From JACMRP01 sp047302465 (GTDB taxonomy: Bacteria; Bdellovibrionota; Bdellovibrionia; Bdellovibrionales; Bdellovibrionaceae), in assembly GCF_047302465.1 (NCBI RefSeq), contig NZ_CP178621.1, positions 3,224,001 to 3,288,000 on the forward strand: DNA of 64,000 bases, given 5' to 3'. Below the pieces are notes generated by a model, which saw only the letters and a program-made list of their open reading frames with translations, made no database searches and was not told the DNA's origin. How positions within the stretch are numbered: the first letter of the stretch is position 1; each line of letters begins with the position of its first letter. The position numbers were made by a program, and so were the translations under genes. Of this stretch, positions 49,849-58,523 are shown piece after piece.

Positions 49849-50940
49849 ATGTCGTTGAAAACTTGTTTTTTTGGCCTTTCTCTCATTATTAGTAGCTCTC
49901 TTTCTTTTGCTGCTGAGCCGCTTTCGCAAGGCTCTGAGGCTTCTGATATTATTCTTACTACGCTTGCTCATGAGGCTAAATCTGCTGACATTCTGACCTC
50001 TTCTGATCCTTCTCTTGCTAATCAAGAAATCACTCTTGTTTATGATCCTAAAGACTTTGATGGTGTTGTCGATACAGGCTCTAAAGAAGAGCTTTTGCGC
50101 GCTCTTCGCGCTGAAATGGCTGCTGCCAAAGACGAGAAAGCTCTTCTTGTTCCTAAGGCGCCGCAAACTGAAGAGCAGCTTGAGAAATTAGCTGCTTTGT
50201 CTGAACACGACGTGCAGTCTTTCCTTGGTAAAAAGCAGAAGTTTTTAGAGCGCATGGCGAAGGTTCTTACTTTCTTCCATTTGAAAACAAAATTAGTGAA
50301 CAAAGTGTTGGCTGAAGTAAATACTAAGTTCTATAACTCTGCCCGTTTGATCGCAGGTAGTAACTCTGCGGGCGTGACTGTCATGTTCTCTCTTTCTGGT
50401 GGTTTGGCTCTTCCTAAAAAGATTATGTCAGCTTTGCAAGGCCGCGCTCTTGGAAAACTGATTCCTAAATCTGGTGGGTTCTTCTATCTCGTTGGTTTTG
50501 GTGTCGGAGTCTCTCGTCACGTTCAACCTAACGGAAAACCGAATTGGGTGCTTGAAGCTTTCATGGATACAGAGCGATTGAAGTCTACCATTACTGGGAT
50601 CGTCGAGATTTCTGGAGCTAGCACCTTTGGCGTCGTCTATGAACTTCGCGAAGGAAAATTCAAACAACAACAAAGCGAAACAACTTATGGTGGCTTGGCT
50701 GGCGTTTTCCGCCAAGGCCCTAATCAGTTTGGTTGGGCAGCTTCCTTGGGCATGAGCCTTCCTCCCGGAATTGGTTCAGTCATTGTCTACACGGATCAAA
50801 GCACGCGTCGCTATCTAGCGCGCATTGATGTTTCTAATTTCACCGAAAAATATCTCGAGAATACACAGAGTATTTTCTTGTCTTGGATGGATAGAACGGG
50901 CCTCAAGAAAGTTAAGCCCGTTTGTGCAGGTATCTTCTAA
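49849..50940 (+). CDS. Exported protein, unknown family, T-biased codons
   Basis: A 363-residue protein with a signal peptide (ending SFA, about residue 21). A charged helical region (about 60-140) precedes a Gly-rich, alternating-strand region (about 150-300: SNSAGVTVMFSLSGGLALP, FYLVGFGVGVSRHVQPNG, WAASLGMSLPPGIGSVIVY) that may be membrane-associated. ATG 49849 is chosen over 49795 for the signal peptide and the GAGG. By hand count 39 of the first 60 codons end in T and 6 in C; the bias eases toward the 3' end. Confidence 0.7.
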   Translation: MSLKTCFFGLSLIISSSLSFAAEPLSQGSEASDIILTTLAHEAKSADILTSSDPSLANQEITLVYDPKDFDGVVDTGSKEELLRALRAEMAAAKDEKALLVPKAPQTEEQLEKLAALSEHDVQSFLGKKQKFLERMAKVLTFFHLKTKLVNKVLAEVNTKFYNSARLIAGSNSAGVTVMFSLSGGLALPKKIMSALQGRALGKLIPKSGGFFYLVGFGVGVSRHVQPNGKPNWVLEAFMDTERLKSTITGIVEISGASTFGVVYELREGKFKQQQSETTYGGLAGVFRQGPNQFGWAASLGMSLPPGIGSVIVYTDQSTRRYLARIDVSNFTEKYLENTQSIFLSWMDRTGLKKVKPVCAGIF

Positions 50941-50943
50941 AAA

Positions 50944-51438
50944 CTACTTCCACGCCTGTTGCAAAAGACCACTCTCCTTTGCAACTTGAAGCCAGCGGTC
51001 TTTATTAGGTCTTAGGATCAACATATTCACGAGCCCCACTGCTGCAAAAAGCAAAAATGGCTTGATATCGCGACACTCCATCCCCAGCACCACACCATAA
51101 ACGGTGATGGATTCGCTCAGAGCCCACGCGACAATATTTGCAGTCATGCTACTAGTTATAAGAGCTTTTTCGTCAAGATTCTGCCCATTGTTTTTGGCAA
51201 TCCGTAGGGCGCCTCTAAAAATCATTTTTGGGAGCACATGAGTAACTACCAAAGTCACCATAGCAACACAGCTCAAAGGCAACAAGAGCGGAGATTGTTG
51301 CCAACTTGCCAAGGCTCCTTGCTCTGCGACTTTGTTAACCACTACCCCATAAATTCCGTGAGTCAAAAGAAGGGCTCCCCAAACAATCCATTGAACTTGG
51401 TACGTAGATTTTGCCGTAGCTTGCTGTGCTGGTTGCAT
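50944..51438 (-). CDS. Integral membrane protein, about four helices
   Basis: A 164-residue protein with hydrophobic helices at about 15-35, 50-72, 105-127 and 133-150. The third helix has the pattern AWALSESITVYGVVLG, which superficially recalls ATP synthase c subunits, but the length and context do not fit. It lies 3 nt downstream of the M16 gene and may belong to the same transcript. Function unknown. Confidence 0.68.
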   Translation of the reverse strand: MQPAQQATAKSTYQVQWIVWGALLLTHGIYGVVVNKVAEQGALASWQQSPLLLPLSCVAMVTLVVTHVLPKMIFRGALRIAKNNGQNLDEKALITSSMTANIVAWALSESITVYGVVLGMECRDIKPFLLFAAVGLVNMLILRPNKDRWLQVAKESGLLQQAWK

Positions 51439-51441
51439 ATT

Positions 51442-52878
51442 CTATTTCGCTTTCTCGATCTTAGGTTTGTAAGTGGACAATTGGTCTGCGACTTTCTTTT
51501 CGTCAGCGTAAACCAACACACGCAGATTTTTTGCATCCAAGTGTTTTTGAATCGCAATGTTTACGTCATTCAAACTTAGCGCTGCAACATTCTTGTTAAA
51601 ATCTTGCAGATAGCTGAGTGGAACTCCATAGAAGTTCAAAATCAAAATATTGTAGGCCAAACGATCTGCCGTCTCGATCGCGCGTGGGAACTGTCCTAAA
51701 AGTTGTTCTTTTGCAGCATTGAACTCTTTTTCATTCAAACCCTTCTCTACGAACTCAGAGAATAATTTGAGACTCTCATCCACGGTTTTACCAACAGTTT
51801 CATTCTTAGTAAAAGTATTGATCACAAAAGGACCGCGGTCTGCGCGTGAATCAAAGTATGAATAAATAGAATAGGTCAAACCAAGATCATCGCGAATGTA
51901 CTGATTCAAACGGCTGCCGAATTCTCCACCGAGCGCTACGTTTGCCAATCGAAGCTTCAAGAAGTCCGGATCATTACGGCGAATACCGAATTCTCCGATA
52001 CGGATTTGCGCTTGCTGCAAACCCGCCTTGCTCAAGAGTTTCATGTCGATTCCCTGAATCGGCTTCAACTCTGGCGTACTGAAGTCACGAATAGGTTTCC
52101 CCGTCCATTTCTTAAAGGCCTCTGCCACTTTACTTTCGAAGTCCTTCGTCACACGACCTACAACAGCTAACTGCGAATTGTTCGGGCGGTAGTTGTTCAA
52201 GTAATGACGGATGATATCTTGTTTTGTGATTTTGCGCACGGACACTGGAGTGCCCGAAACATCATTGGCATATGGATGGCCCAGAAAAAGAAACTCATCA
52301 AAAGCGTCATTGGCATAGTTTGATGGGTTATCAACCTTCTTTTGCTGCTGAGCTATAATCTGCGATTTAGCGCGAGCCACTTCCACGTCCAAGAACGCCG
52401 GATTCATAACGATGTCTGAATAAAGTCCCAACATCTTCTCCGAAGTATTCACCAACGCGTCCATCGAAATCACTGTAAAGTCATTTCCAGACTCGATATT
52501 AATTTCAGTGCCGAGTTGTCCTAATTCGTCCGCCAGTGCCATGGCATTTTTAGTTTGCGTCCCTTGCTCTAACAACTGAGATGTCAGGTTATTCAAACCC
52601 TCTTTCCCTGCAGGATCTTGGCGAGATCCCACTTTTGCCAACATCGTCATGCTGACACGCGGAAGCGAGTTATCCGTGATAAAAACGATTCTTAAACCGT
52701 TCTCTAATTGCACTTCACGCATCGGACGGAGCTTAAATTGACCGCCGTTAGAGACGACAACAGGAGCCGCCGGTTTTTCGCTTTTTGGAGCTTCCGCTTT
52801 TTTGTTAGATCCCGCACAACCGACCAAAGAAGAAAGGATAATCAGATTCAACGCGTTTTTCATTTGGAATGAGCTCAT
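51442..52878 (-). CDS. M16-family peptidase partner lacking the zinc motif (lipoprotein)
   Basis: A 478-residue M16 homologue with lipobox SLVGC near the N-terminus and a Pro/Lys/Ala linker. Where active M16 enzymes have HxxEH, this one has NLTSQ (GLNNLTSQLLEQGTQ), so it cannot bind the zinc. The C-terminal half is typical of the family (LPRVSMTMLAKVGSR, FGIRRNDPDFLKL). It is the inactive half of an M16B-type heterodimer with the product of the gene 3 nt upstream. Anchoring by a lipid fits a periplasmic complex. Confidence 0.88.
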   Translation of the reverse strand: MSSFQMKNALNLIILSSLVGCAGSNKKAEAPKSEKPAAPVVVSNGGQFKLRPMREVQLENGLRIVFITDNSLPRVSMTMLAKVGSRQDPAGKEGLNNLTSQLLEQGTQTKNAMALADELGQLGTEINIESGNDFTVISMDALVNTSEKMLGLYSDIVMNPAFLDVEVARAKSQIIAQQQKKVDNPSNYANDAFDEFLFLGHPYANDVSGTPVSVRKITKQDIIRHYLNNYRPNNSQLAVVGRVTKDFESKVAEAFKKWTGKPIRDFSTPELKPIQGIDMKLLSKAGLQQAQIRIGEFGIRRNDPDFLKLRLANVALGGEFGSRLNQYIRDDLGLTYSIYSYFDSRADRGPFVINTFTKNETVGKTVDESLKLFSEFVEKGLNEKEFNAAKEQLLGQFPRAIETADRLAYNILILNFYGVPLSYLQDFNKNVAALSLNDVNIAIQKHLDAKNLRVLVYADEKKVADQLSTYKPKIEKAK

Positions 52879-52881
52879 GGT

Positions 52882-54213
52882 TTATTCCTTCTTTGCTTTC
52901 GGCTCTAGGACGGCGATCGTTCTTTGCTTCTGATTCAAATACTTATTGCAGACATCTTTGATTTGTTCTGCAGTCACAGCATTGTACTTATCCAAATCTT
53001 TGAAAAGGCTCTCATAAGAACCCGTCACAATTTCATTCACAGCTAAGGCACGCGCCTTGCCATCGACAGTCGTCAAACCATCTACTAGGTCTTTCATGAC
53101 TTGAGTCTTAGCTTTGGCAAGCTCTTCATCAGTCACAAGTTTGTTTCTAAGTTTCCAAATTTCTTGGTAAACCAGTTCCAAACTTTCTTGCATCGCAGTT
53201 TCCGGTTTTAAATTCACACCCACCGCGAAAACACCACCATCTTGCATGGTCGAATTGTAAGAGTACGCAGAGGTTGCAGATTGTTTCACGTAAACAAGAC
53301 GCTTGTGCAAACGGCTAGAACTTCCATTTCCTAGAATATTTGCAGCAAGGTCCAAAGCGTACATGTCTGCATGATTGTTAGGAACGGATTTGAAAGCCAC
53401 AGTGAATGAAGTGCTTTGTACATCTTTTTTAAGACTCACGTTGCGCTGAGAATCCTGGTCCGGCTCTTTAGGATATTCTTTGCGCGGCATCGGACGATAC
53501 GAAATCGGACCGTAGTACTTTTCAATCAATTTTTTAGCTTCAGAAGTTTTAAAGTCCCCTGCCAAAACCAGAATAGCATTATTAGGGACATAGTAGATAT
53601 TGTGGAAATCACGAAGAGTATCGACTTTGTATTCAGAGATGTCTTTCATCGTTCCAATCACCGGCCAACGGTAATTTGAAAGTTTATAGACCGTCCCCAT
53701 CACAGTTTCCATCAAAAGACCCATTGGATTGTTGTCGACGCGCCAGCGGCGCTCTTCTTTAACGACTTCTCTTTCGCTGAGAAGATCCTCAGAGTTCAAC
53801 GTCAAATTGCTCATGCGATCTACTTCGATTTGCATCATCATCTCAAGCTTAGAGCTTGGCAGACTTTGATAAAAACCTGTGTAGTCGTAGGTTGTAAACG
53901 CATTATTGACGATGCCGTTTTCATGAAGAAGACGGTCAAAGGATTTGCCTGGATAGTTTTTAGAACCTTTAAACATCATATGCTCAAGCATATGAGCTGA
54001 ACCCGTAATCCCCGGAGCTTCGTCACGAGAACCGACCTTGTACCAAGTATGATAAGAGATCAATGGAACCGAGTGATCTTCGTGCAATAAAACTGTCAGG
54101 CCGTTTTGCAGCTTGTATTTGGTCACCGGAAAGTTGATTTTCAGATTGTCTTTCTCTTGCGCCAAGGCCAGAGACGCAACGAAGAACACGCAGGAAAAAA
54201 TAAGGTGTTTCAT
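52882..54213 (-). CDS. M16-family zinc peptidase (active subunit)
   Basis: A 443-residue protein with a signal peptide (ending ALA, about residue 18). The inverted zinc motif HMLEH is in GSAHMLEHMMFKGSKNYPG, with a further Glu expected in the downstream ERRWRVDNN-type segment. Such enzymes degrade peptides in the periplasm. ATG 54213 follows GGGAG; an in-frame start at 54267 hides the signal peptide. The partner subunit is encoded directly downstream. Confidence 0.92.
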   Translation of the reverse strand: MKHLIFSCVFFVASLALAQEKDNLKINFPVTKYKLQNGLTVLLHEDHSVPLISYHTWYKVGSRDEAPGITGSAHMLEHMMFKGSKNYPGKSFDRLLHENGIVNNAFTTYDYTGFYQSLPSSKLEMMMQIEVDRMSNLTLNSEDLLSEREVVKEERRWRVDNNPMGLLMETVMGTVYKLSNYRWPVIGTMKDISEYKVDTLRDFHNIYYVPNNAILVLAGDFKTSEAKKLIEKYYGPISYRPMPRKEYPKEPDQDSQRNVSLKKDVQSTSFTVAFKSVPNNHADMYALDLAANILGNGSSSRLHKRLVYVKQSATSAYSYNSTMQDGGVFAVGVNLKPETAMQESLELVYQEIWKLRNKLVTDEELAKAKTQVMKDLVDGLTTVDGKARALAVNEIVTGSYESLFKDLDKYNAVTAEQIKDVCNKYLNQKQRTIAVLEPKAKKE

Positions 54214-54319
54214 AAGGGACTCCCAATATCTTTTTATTGTAGGAGGTCCCGTTTTAAAGGCAAACAATTTACATGGAACCCGGCCACCGGGCTAAGGGCT
54301 GATCTAGACGCGAGACTTT

Positions 54320-54832
54320 TTACTGTACGACGAAATCAGAGAAGAAAACGTCTTTCACAATACCTTCACTAAGGATGCTGTTTACTTCCATTGCGATCGT
54401 GTCTTTCAAGAAGAGTTTCCCCTGAATGCTTTCAAGGTCCGAGAATGTTTTTTCATTCAACACGCGGACAATTTTATCACGGGCTTTAGCACGGCTGTCA
54501 GGACTCATGATCTCTTCATAGCCTTCTTTGCCGAGCATCTGCAGACTGAGTTCCAATTGAATGGTTCTTTTAGGCTCGCCGCCTAAATTCACCGTGAACT
54601 TATCCATCGTAAAAATGTAGGGAGCATAACGTTCGTCTTCTGACTTGGAAGACATCTCTGTTTCCAATACTTCTTCCGTAAGCTTTGGACTGTGCCAACC
54701 CAGGGTGGAAGCATAGACCATGTAAGCACCACCACCGATAACGATGAAGTTAAACACCGCAAAAACCGCGGTTAAGATCATCCCCATGTTTTTCGGTTTA
54801 GCTTCCGTCTTTTCTTCTTTTGCCTGAGCCAT
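54320..54832 (-). CDS. fliL: Flagellar basal-body protein FliL
   Basis: A 170-residue inner-membrane protein. A charged N-terminus, one helix (about 17-37), and a periplasmic stomatin-like domain with YAPYIFTMDKFTVNLG, RTIQLELSLQM and the ending VKDVFFSDFVVQ. FliL surrounds the stator and supports motility. No other flagellar gene is in the window. The gene lies upstream of the M16 pair, 106 nt away. GAGGA precedes the ATG. Confidence 0.9.
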   Translation of the reverse strand: MAQAKEEKTEAKPKNMGMILTAVFAVFNFIVIGGGAYMVYASTLGWHSPKLTEEVLETEMSSKSEDERYAPYIFTMDKFTVNLGGEPKRTIQLELSLQMLGKEGYEEIMSPDSRAKARDKIVRVLNEKTFSDLESIQGKLFLKDTIAMEVNSILSEGIVKDVFFSDFVVQ

Positions 54833-55022
54833 AAAGTCCTCGTTTCAGCGTTTTTCTTGGCTTCTCTTAAGACTTTTATCGGCTTTCGTGACCAAGGTCT
54901 TAACAACCTTAGGCGAGCTTTCGGTTAAAAAATTTGGTTCTTTTCGTCGAAGGTTTAAACAGGTCCCTTTTTCCCTCTCGAGAGTTGACAAAAAGCAGGG
55001 AAAATCCGTCTAATAGACCTAT

Positions 55023-56036
55023 ATGAACAGAAGAATCTGCACGGGCATTATTTCATGCATTGCTGTTACTGTATCTTGGGGCCTTGCTTCGTCTCCGGCA
55101 TTTGCAGCGGAAGAAGAAACCGTTTCTCAAAATAAGACAAATGCAAACCTGCTACCTTCTGACCTTTTGCAAATCTCTAGTACCGACGCTTTCAGCAAAT
55201 ACGTTTTCCTTGTAGATAAAAGCGAGCGCCACCTTGCGGTCTATGAACGTAAAGGCGAGACTATCGAAAAAATCCTCGATGTTCCTTCAGACATCGGCAA
55301 AGCCACCGGCAACAAAAGCAAGCGCGATGACCACCGCACTCCTGAAGGCATTTACTTCTTCGAAAAGAAATTAGGCCAGCCTGAAATTCCATTTAATCTT
55401 TATGGCAATATGGCTTTCACGACGGACTATCCAAACATCTTTGACCGTCGCGAAAGTAAAACAGGTTCTGGCATTTGGTTGCATTCAATTCCAGATACGG
55501 TTCCATTGACTCGAGGCTCTCGTGGTTGCGTAGTTGTTCGTAATGATGTGATCACGAAACTTAAAGAGTACATCAAGCTTAAAGAAACTCCGATTTTGAT
55601 CTTCGACAAAGTGAACTATGTTGCGAAGGAAGAACATGACAAGCGTCGTGTTGCTTTAAATGAGTTCATCGAAGGTTGGAGAAAATCGTGGCAGTCGCAA
55701 GACATCGAAGCTTACATGAAGTACTACGACGAAAAATTCGTGGCTCCGGGCTTTAACTTCGCTACCTGGAAGAATCATAAGAACAGATTGAAGGGCCTTT
55801 ATAAGTTCATCAAAGTTGAGCTTTCCCAGCCTTTCTTGCTACTTCATAAAGATCAGCTGATCGTAAAAACCTTCCAAAGATACGAATCAAATGGTCACAC
55901 CGACTTCGGGGTAAAGACCCTTCATGCGGTTAAAACTGACTCGGGGTATAAAATTATCCGTGAAGATTGGACTCCTGTCCGCGACAACCTGGCTGCAACC
56001 ACTCAGAACCCACAACCCGCCGCCCCTACCAACTAG
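55023..56036 (+). CDS. L,D-transpeptidase (YkuD) with C-terminal NTF2-like domain
   Basis: A 337-residue exported enzyme (signal peptide ending AFA, about residue 28). The YkuD domain (about 58-200) has HRTPEGIYFF, His154 in IWLHSIP and the catalytic Cys169 in SRGCVVVRND. Such enzymes form 3-3 cross-links or attach proteins or amino acids to peptidoglycan. A second domain (about 210-325: EFIEGWRKSWQSQDIEAYM...) looks like a SnoaL/NTF2-type fold. In Bdellovibrio, L,D-transpeptidases remodel prey wall; that this one does so is inference. No obvious SD. Confidence 0.88.
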   Translation: MNRRICTGIISCIAVTVSWGLASSPAFAAEEETVSQNKTNANLLPSDLLQISSTDAFSKYVFLVDKSERHLAVYERKGETIEKILDVPSDIGKATGNKSKRDDHRTPEGIYFFEKKLGQPEIPFNLYGNMAFTTDYPNIFDRRESKTGSGIWLHSIPDTVPLTRGSRGCVVVRNDVITKLKEYIKLKETPILIFDKVNYVAKEEHDKRRVALNEFIEGWRKSWQSQDIEAYMKYYDEKFVAPGFNFATWKNHKNRLKGLYKFIKVELSQPFLLLHKDQLIVKTFQRYESNGHTDFGVKTLHAVKTDSGYKIIREDWTPVRDNLAATTQNPQPAAPTN

Positions 56037-56058
56037 TTTATTGTTGATAAGCCTCTCG

Positions 56059-56099
56059 AATCCTCCTAGAAGTGGGACTTTTCACCCACTGGGAGGATT
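56059..56099 (+). promoter_or_regulatory. Two-part leader hairpin covering the SD of the 56101 gene
   Basis: AATCCTCC (56059-56066) pairs with GGAGGATT (56092-56099), and inside it AGTGGG (56071-56076) pairs with CCCACT (56085-56090), with a 4/1 internal loop. The outer right arm is the ribosome site and ends one base before the ATG at 56101. This is the most elaborate of the SD-masking leaders. Confidence 0.6.
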
Positions 56100-56100
56100 T

Positions 56101-56658
56101 ATGAAATTCGTTGCGGCTCTTTTACTGACGGCTCTAGGCTTTCAGGCTCATGCTGGTAACATTAACGACTACATTGGTGTTCATGCCCAAGAAATCCAAA
56201 GCAAGGAACTTCTTCGCCTGCAAACAGTTGCGACTGACATGGTTCGCTTGGAAGGGCTTTCTAAAGAAGAAGGATCTTGTGGCGATGTCATTACTTTCAA
56301 AGGCCCTACAGGGTATCGTAGCGCTGAAAACATGCAGCTTTGGATTCATGGCATTGCCACTGAATTAGGGACCATCAATCTTGACGAAGACATCAAGCTC
56401 TTCCCTGCTCCGATGAGATACAGCGATCTTCGCTTGAAGGTTACGATCCTCGCTGACAGAAGCATGTTGTCTTATGATGTTAAAAACGTCGAAGAATTCA
56501 CTAAAGAGATTTATAGCGCCATTCAACCGGCTAAAGATCACTACTTCTTCTTTGGTGACTATTTGGATACCGAGACTGGCTGGATGACAGCGATGGTCTT
56601 CGTGAAAATCTCTTCAGGCGAAGCCGTTTTTATCTCTCATAGCAGCCGCTGCTACTAA
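56101..56658 (+). CDS. Small exported protein, unknown family
   Basis: A 185-residue protein with a signal peptide (ending AHA, about residue 18). The mature part has two Cys (GSCGDV and the C-terminal SSRCY), so a disulfide could tie the tail to the core. No family recognised. ATG 56101 is set by GGGAGGA and the signal peptide; an upstream in-frame start inside the transpeptidase gene is not credible. Confidence 0.7.
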   Translation: MKFVAALLLTALGFQAHAGNINDYIGVHAQEIQSKELLRLQTVATDMVRLEGLSKEEGSCGDVITFKGPTGYRSAENMQLWIHGIATELGTINLDEDIKLFPAPMRYSDLRLKVTILADRSMLSYDVKNVEEFTKEIYSAIQPAKDHYFFFGDYLDTETGWMTAMVFVKISSGEAVFISHSSRCY

Positions 56659-56684
56659 GTAAATTTGTTTTGAATTGAGACTTG

Positions 56685-56716
56685 AATCCGGAGCCATAAG
56701 CATCCGGATTTTTTTT
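56685..56716 (+). terminator. Terminator after the 56101 gene
   Basis: AATCCGGA/TCCGGATT form a perfect 8-bp stem (56685-56692, 56703-56710) with a 10-nt loop, followed by a run of Ts. Confidence 0.9.
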
Positions 56717-56819
56717 GGCCTCAACCACACGCCTTGTGAATGTGTTGCTACTAAAAAAGCTGCAAATTAAACCAAAAACAAAATCCTATTTCTTGAAACG
56801 AACAAGTCTCTGCCAACGT

Positions 56820-56850
56820 CTTCCCCTTAATGACACTCAATCGGGGGAGG
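56820..56850 (+). promoter_or_regulatory. Leader hairpin pairing with the SD of the 56856 gene
   Basis: CTTCCCC (56820-56826) pairs with GGGGAGG (56844-56850) over 7 positions, with one G-U pair and a 17-nt loop. The right arm lies in the GGGGGAGGGG ribosome site. This is the weakest example of the set. Confidence 0.35.
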
Positions 56851-56855
56851 GGCCA

Positions 56856-57446
56856 ATGAAACGACTTATTTCTAAGGTGCTCATTTTAGCCATGACATCC
56901 TTGTTCTCACAAAAGGTCTTGGCGCAAGCAAGCAGTATAGCGCCAGGGTTTAGCGGATACGTTGAGTATTTTTCAGCGGAATCTGAATCAGCAATAAAAC
57001 AATTTGGCTGCCTACCAACAGATCTGCAACTTGCTAATATTGGTTCTGCAGGTCTTAACTATGCTCAATTTATTCATGCCTCAGGCGCACTCGCAAAAGG
57101 ACAATCTGTCGAGTTTACTCAGACGATTTGCAATGCAGACGGACTCACATTCTCGGGGATTGAGTACACAGCTATGGTTTTCTTTCGCGGTGATTTAAAA
57201 GGACAAATAATCAGTCCTTCCGGCCAAGTGATTGACCTTCATTACTACAATCGTATCAGCAACCACTGGCCTACGAATCAGCTCTTACAAAACGAAGACT
57301 TGAGACCTGGCTATGGAAGCCTTCCATATGGCTACATCAACCGACTCGAGCGCGGAACTTGGCGCCTACGCCTGACCGCTGGAAAAAGAGGGGCCGTCAT
57401 CCCACAAATCGTCTGGGGCGGAAACTCGAACTTTCCGTGGAAATAA
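56856..57446 (+). CDS. Exported protein, unknown family
   Basis: A 196-residue protein with a signal peptide (ending VLA, about residue 23). The mature domain is beta-rich with two Cys (FGCLPTD, TICNADG) and reads like a jelly-roll or Ig-type module (GLTFSGIEYTAMVFFRGDL, YINRLERGTWRLRLTAG). ATG 56856 is supported by the strong SD and signal peptide. The in-frame start at 56715 is rejected. Confidence 0.7.
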   Translation: MKRLISKVLILAMTSLFSQKVLAQASSIAPGFSGYVEYFSAESESAIKQFGCLPTDLQLANIGSAGLNYAQFIHASGALAKGQSVEFTQTICNADGLTFSGIEYTAMVFFRGDLKGQIISPSGQVIDLHYYNRISNHWPTNQLLQNEDLRPGYGSLPYGYINRLERGTWRLRLTAGKRGAVIPQIVWGGNSNFPWK

Positions 57447-57472
57447 TGTGGTTGCGATCATCGCATTAAAAT

Positions 57473-57502
57473 AAAAAAGCCTCGGGAGACCGAGGCTTTT
57501 TT
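57473..57502. terminator. Bidirectional terminator
   Basis: AAAAAAGCCTCGG/CCGAGGCTTTTTT form a 13-position stem with a 4-nt loop, with A- and T-runs on the two sides. It serves the 56856 gene and the small gene on the other strand. Confidence 0.9.
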
Positions 57503-57526
57503 ATTCTTAAAACTCTGTTTTAGAGA

Positions 57527-57709
57527 CTAGTGCTCTTGGGTCTCGTCGTGAGTGTCATCGTCAGAGCTAGAAAGCTCTACGTTGTGGCCCATATCTGGAA
57601 GAGATTTCAAGTGAGCTTCAAGCTCTTCGCGAGTCAACTGACCGTTGTTGATGTACCATTCGGTCAAACGTTTATCGAACTTCAGATTCTTCATCGCTTT
57701 ATCTAAAGA
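57527..57709 (-). CDS. Small acidic-tailed cytosolic protein
   Basis: A 60-residue protein: a helical front half (DKAMKNLKFDKRLTEWYINNG, LTREELEAHLKSLPD) and a His/Asp/Glu-rich tail (SSSDDDTHDETQEH). ATG 57709 has GGAGCC upstream and is preferred over an in-frame start at 57736. The acidic His-containing tail could bind a metal, which is speculation. It is 41 nt downstream of the rhomboid gene. Confidence 0.65.
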   Translation of the reverse strand, partial: SLDKAMKNLKFDKRLTEWYINNGQLTREELEAHLKSLPDMGHNVELSSSDDDTHDETQEH

Positions 57710-57750
57710 CATGAGTGGCTCCTTATTAATGAGCAATTATATATAAGAAA

Positions 57751-58509
57751 TTAGTTCCAATATCTAGGACCATTATCCGATTTTTTCGGATTTTCATTAT
57801 CCACTACCAGACGGAGGTTACGACCCTTTTTCTTGCTCTTTTTAAAGTTCTCGTAGTTCTTCCAACGGCTCATAAGCAACAAGGCAACATATCCCGAAGC
57901 CAAACCACCAAGATGGGCCAAATAAGCCACTTCCCCGCCACTGACGCCTGAAGTCAGCATAGAGCCGATCTGAACAGCCCCCATGATCATCACGAAGTAA
58001 CGCATTTTCATTGGGAACAGCATAAAGAAATAGATAATGCGCTCGCCGAACAAGATCCCTTGAGCCAGCATCAAGCCAAAGACGGCTCCAGAGGCGCCAA
58101 GCACCGGAATCATCAATCCTGCTTGCGAGCCCGTCGCTGCAGCGTAAACACCCATGCCCAAGCAATAAATGACCGCTGCCCCTATCCCCGTAAAGAGATA
58201 GAAGAACAAGAAGTACTTTCCGCCCCAACGTTGCTCAAGCTCGGCCCCAAAGAACCACAACATCAGCATGTTGAATAGGATATGAGTCAACTGCATCGAG
58301 TGCAGGAACATGTAGGTGAAAAGCTCCCACACACGGAATTCAAAAATCACTCGAGCTGGAACAAGACTTAGAAAGTTTGTGAAAGGAACTTTGAAAAAGC
58401 CTTCGACCAAAACTTGGAAGACAAGCCAGATACCAACATTCACAATAAGAAGCCACTTCACCATCGGCGTCAACGGAAGGGCCATGCTCACTTGAGGTCC
58501 ACGATTCAC
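57751..58509 (-). CDS. Rhomboid intramembrane serine protease
   Basis: A 252-residue membrane protein with six or so helices. Catalytic Ser is in GASGAVFGLML and catalytic His in AHLGGLASGYV. The WR-like loop motif appears as the RVWELFTYMFLHS segment after helix 1. It should cut single-pass membrane proteins within the bilayer. The GTG start at 58509 follows GGGAG. It has a Lys-rich C-terminal tail and lies 14 nt downstream of the HIT gene. Confidence 0.92.
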   Translation of the reverse strand: MNRGPQVSMALPLTPMVKWLLIVNVGIWLVFQVLVEGFFKVPFTNFLSLVPARVIFEFRVWELFTYMFLHSMQLTHILFNMLMLWFFGAELEQRWGGKYFLFFYLFTGIGAAVIYCLGMGVYAAATGSQAGLMIPVLGASGAVFGLMLAQGILFGERIIYFFMLFPMKMRYFVMIMGAVQIGSMLTSGVSGGEVAYLAHLGGLASGYVALLLMSRWKNYENFKKSKKKGRNLRLVVDNENPKKSDNGPRYWN

Positions 58510-58523
58510 AGAAAACTCCCTTG

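Noticed and set aside
50944..51438. ATP synthase subunit c
   Set aside because: One helix has a vaguely similar pattern, but the protein is twice the usual length and no other ATPase gene is near.
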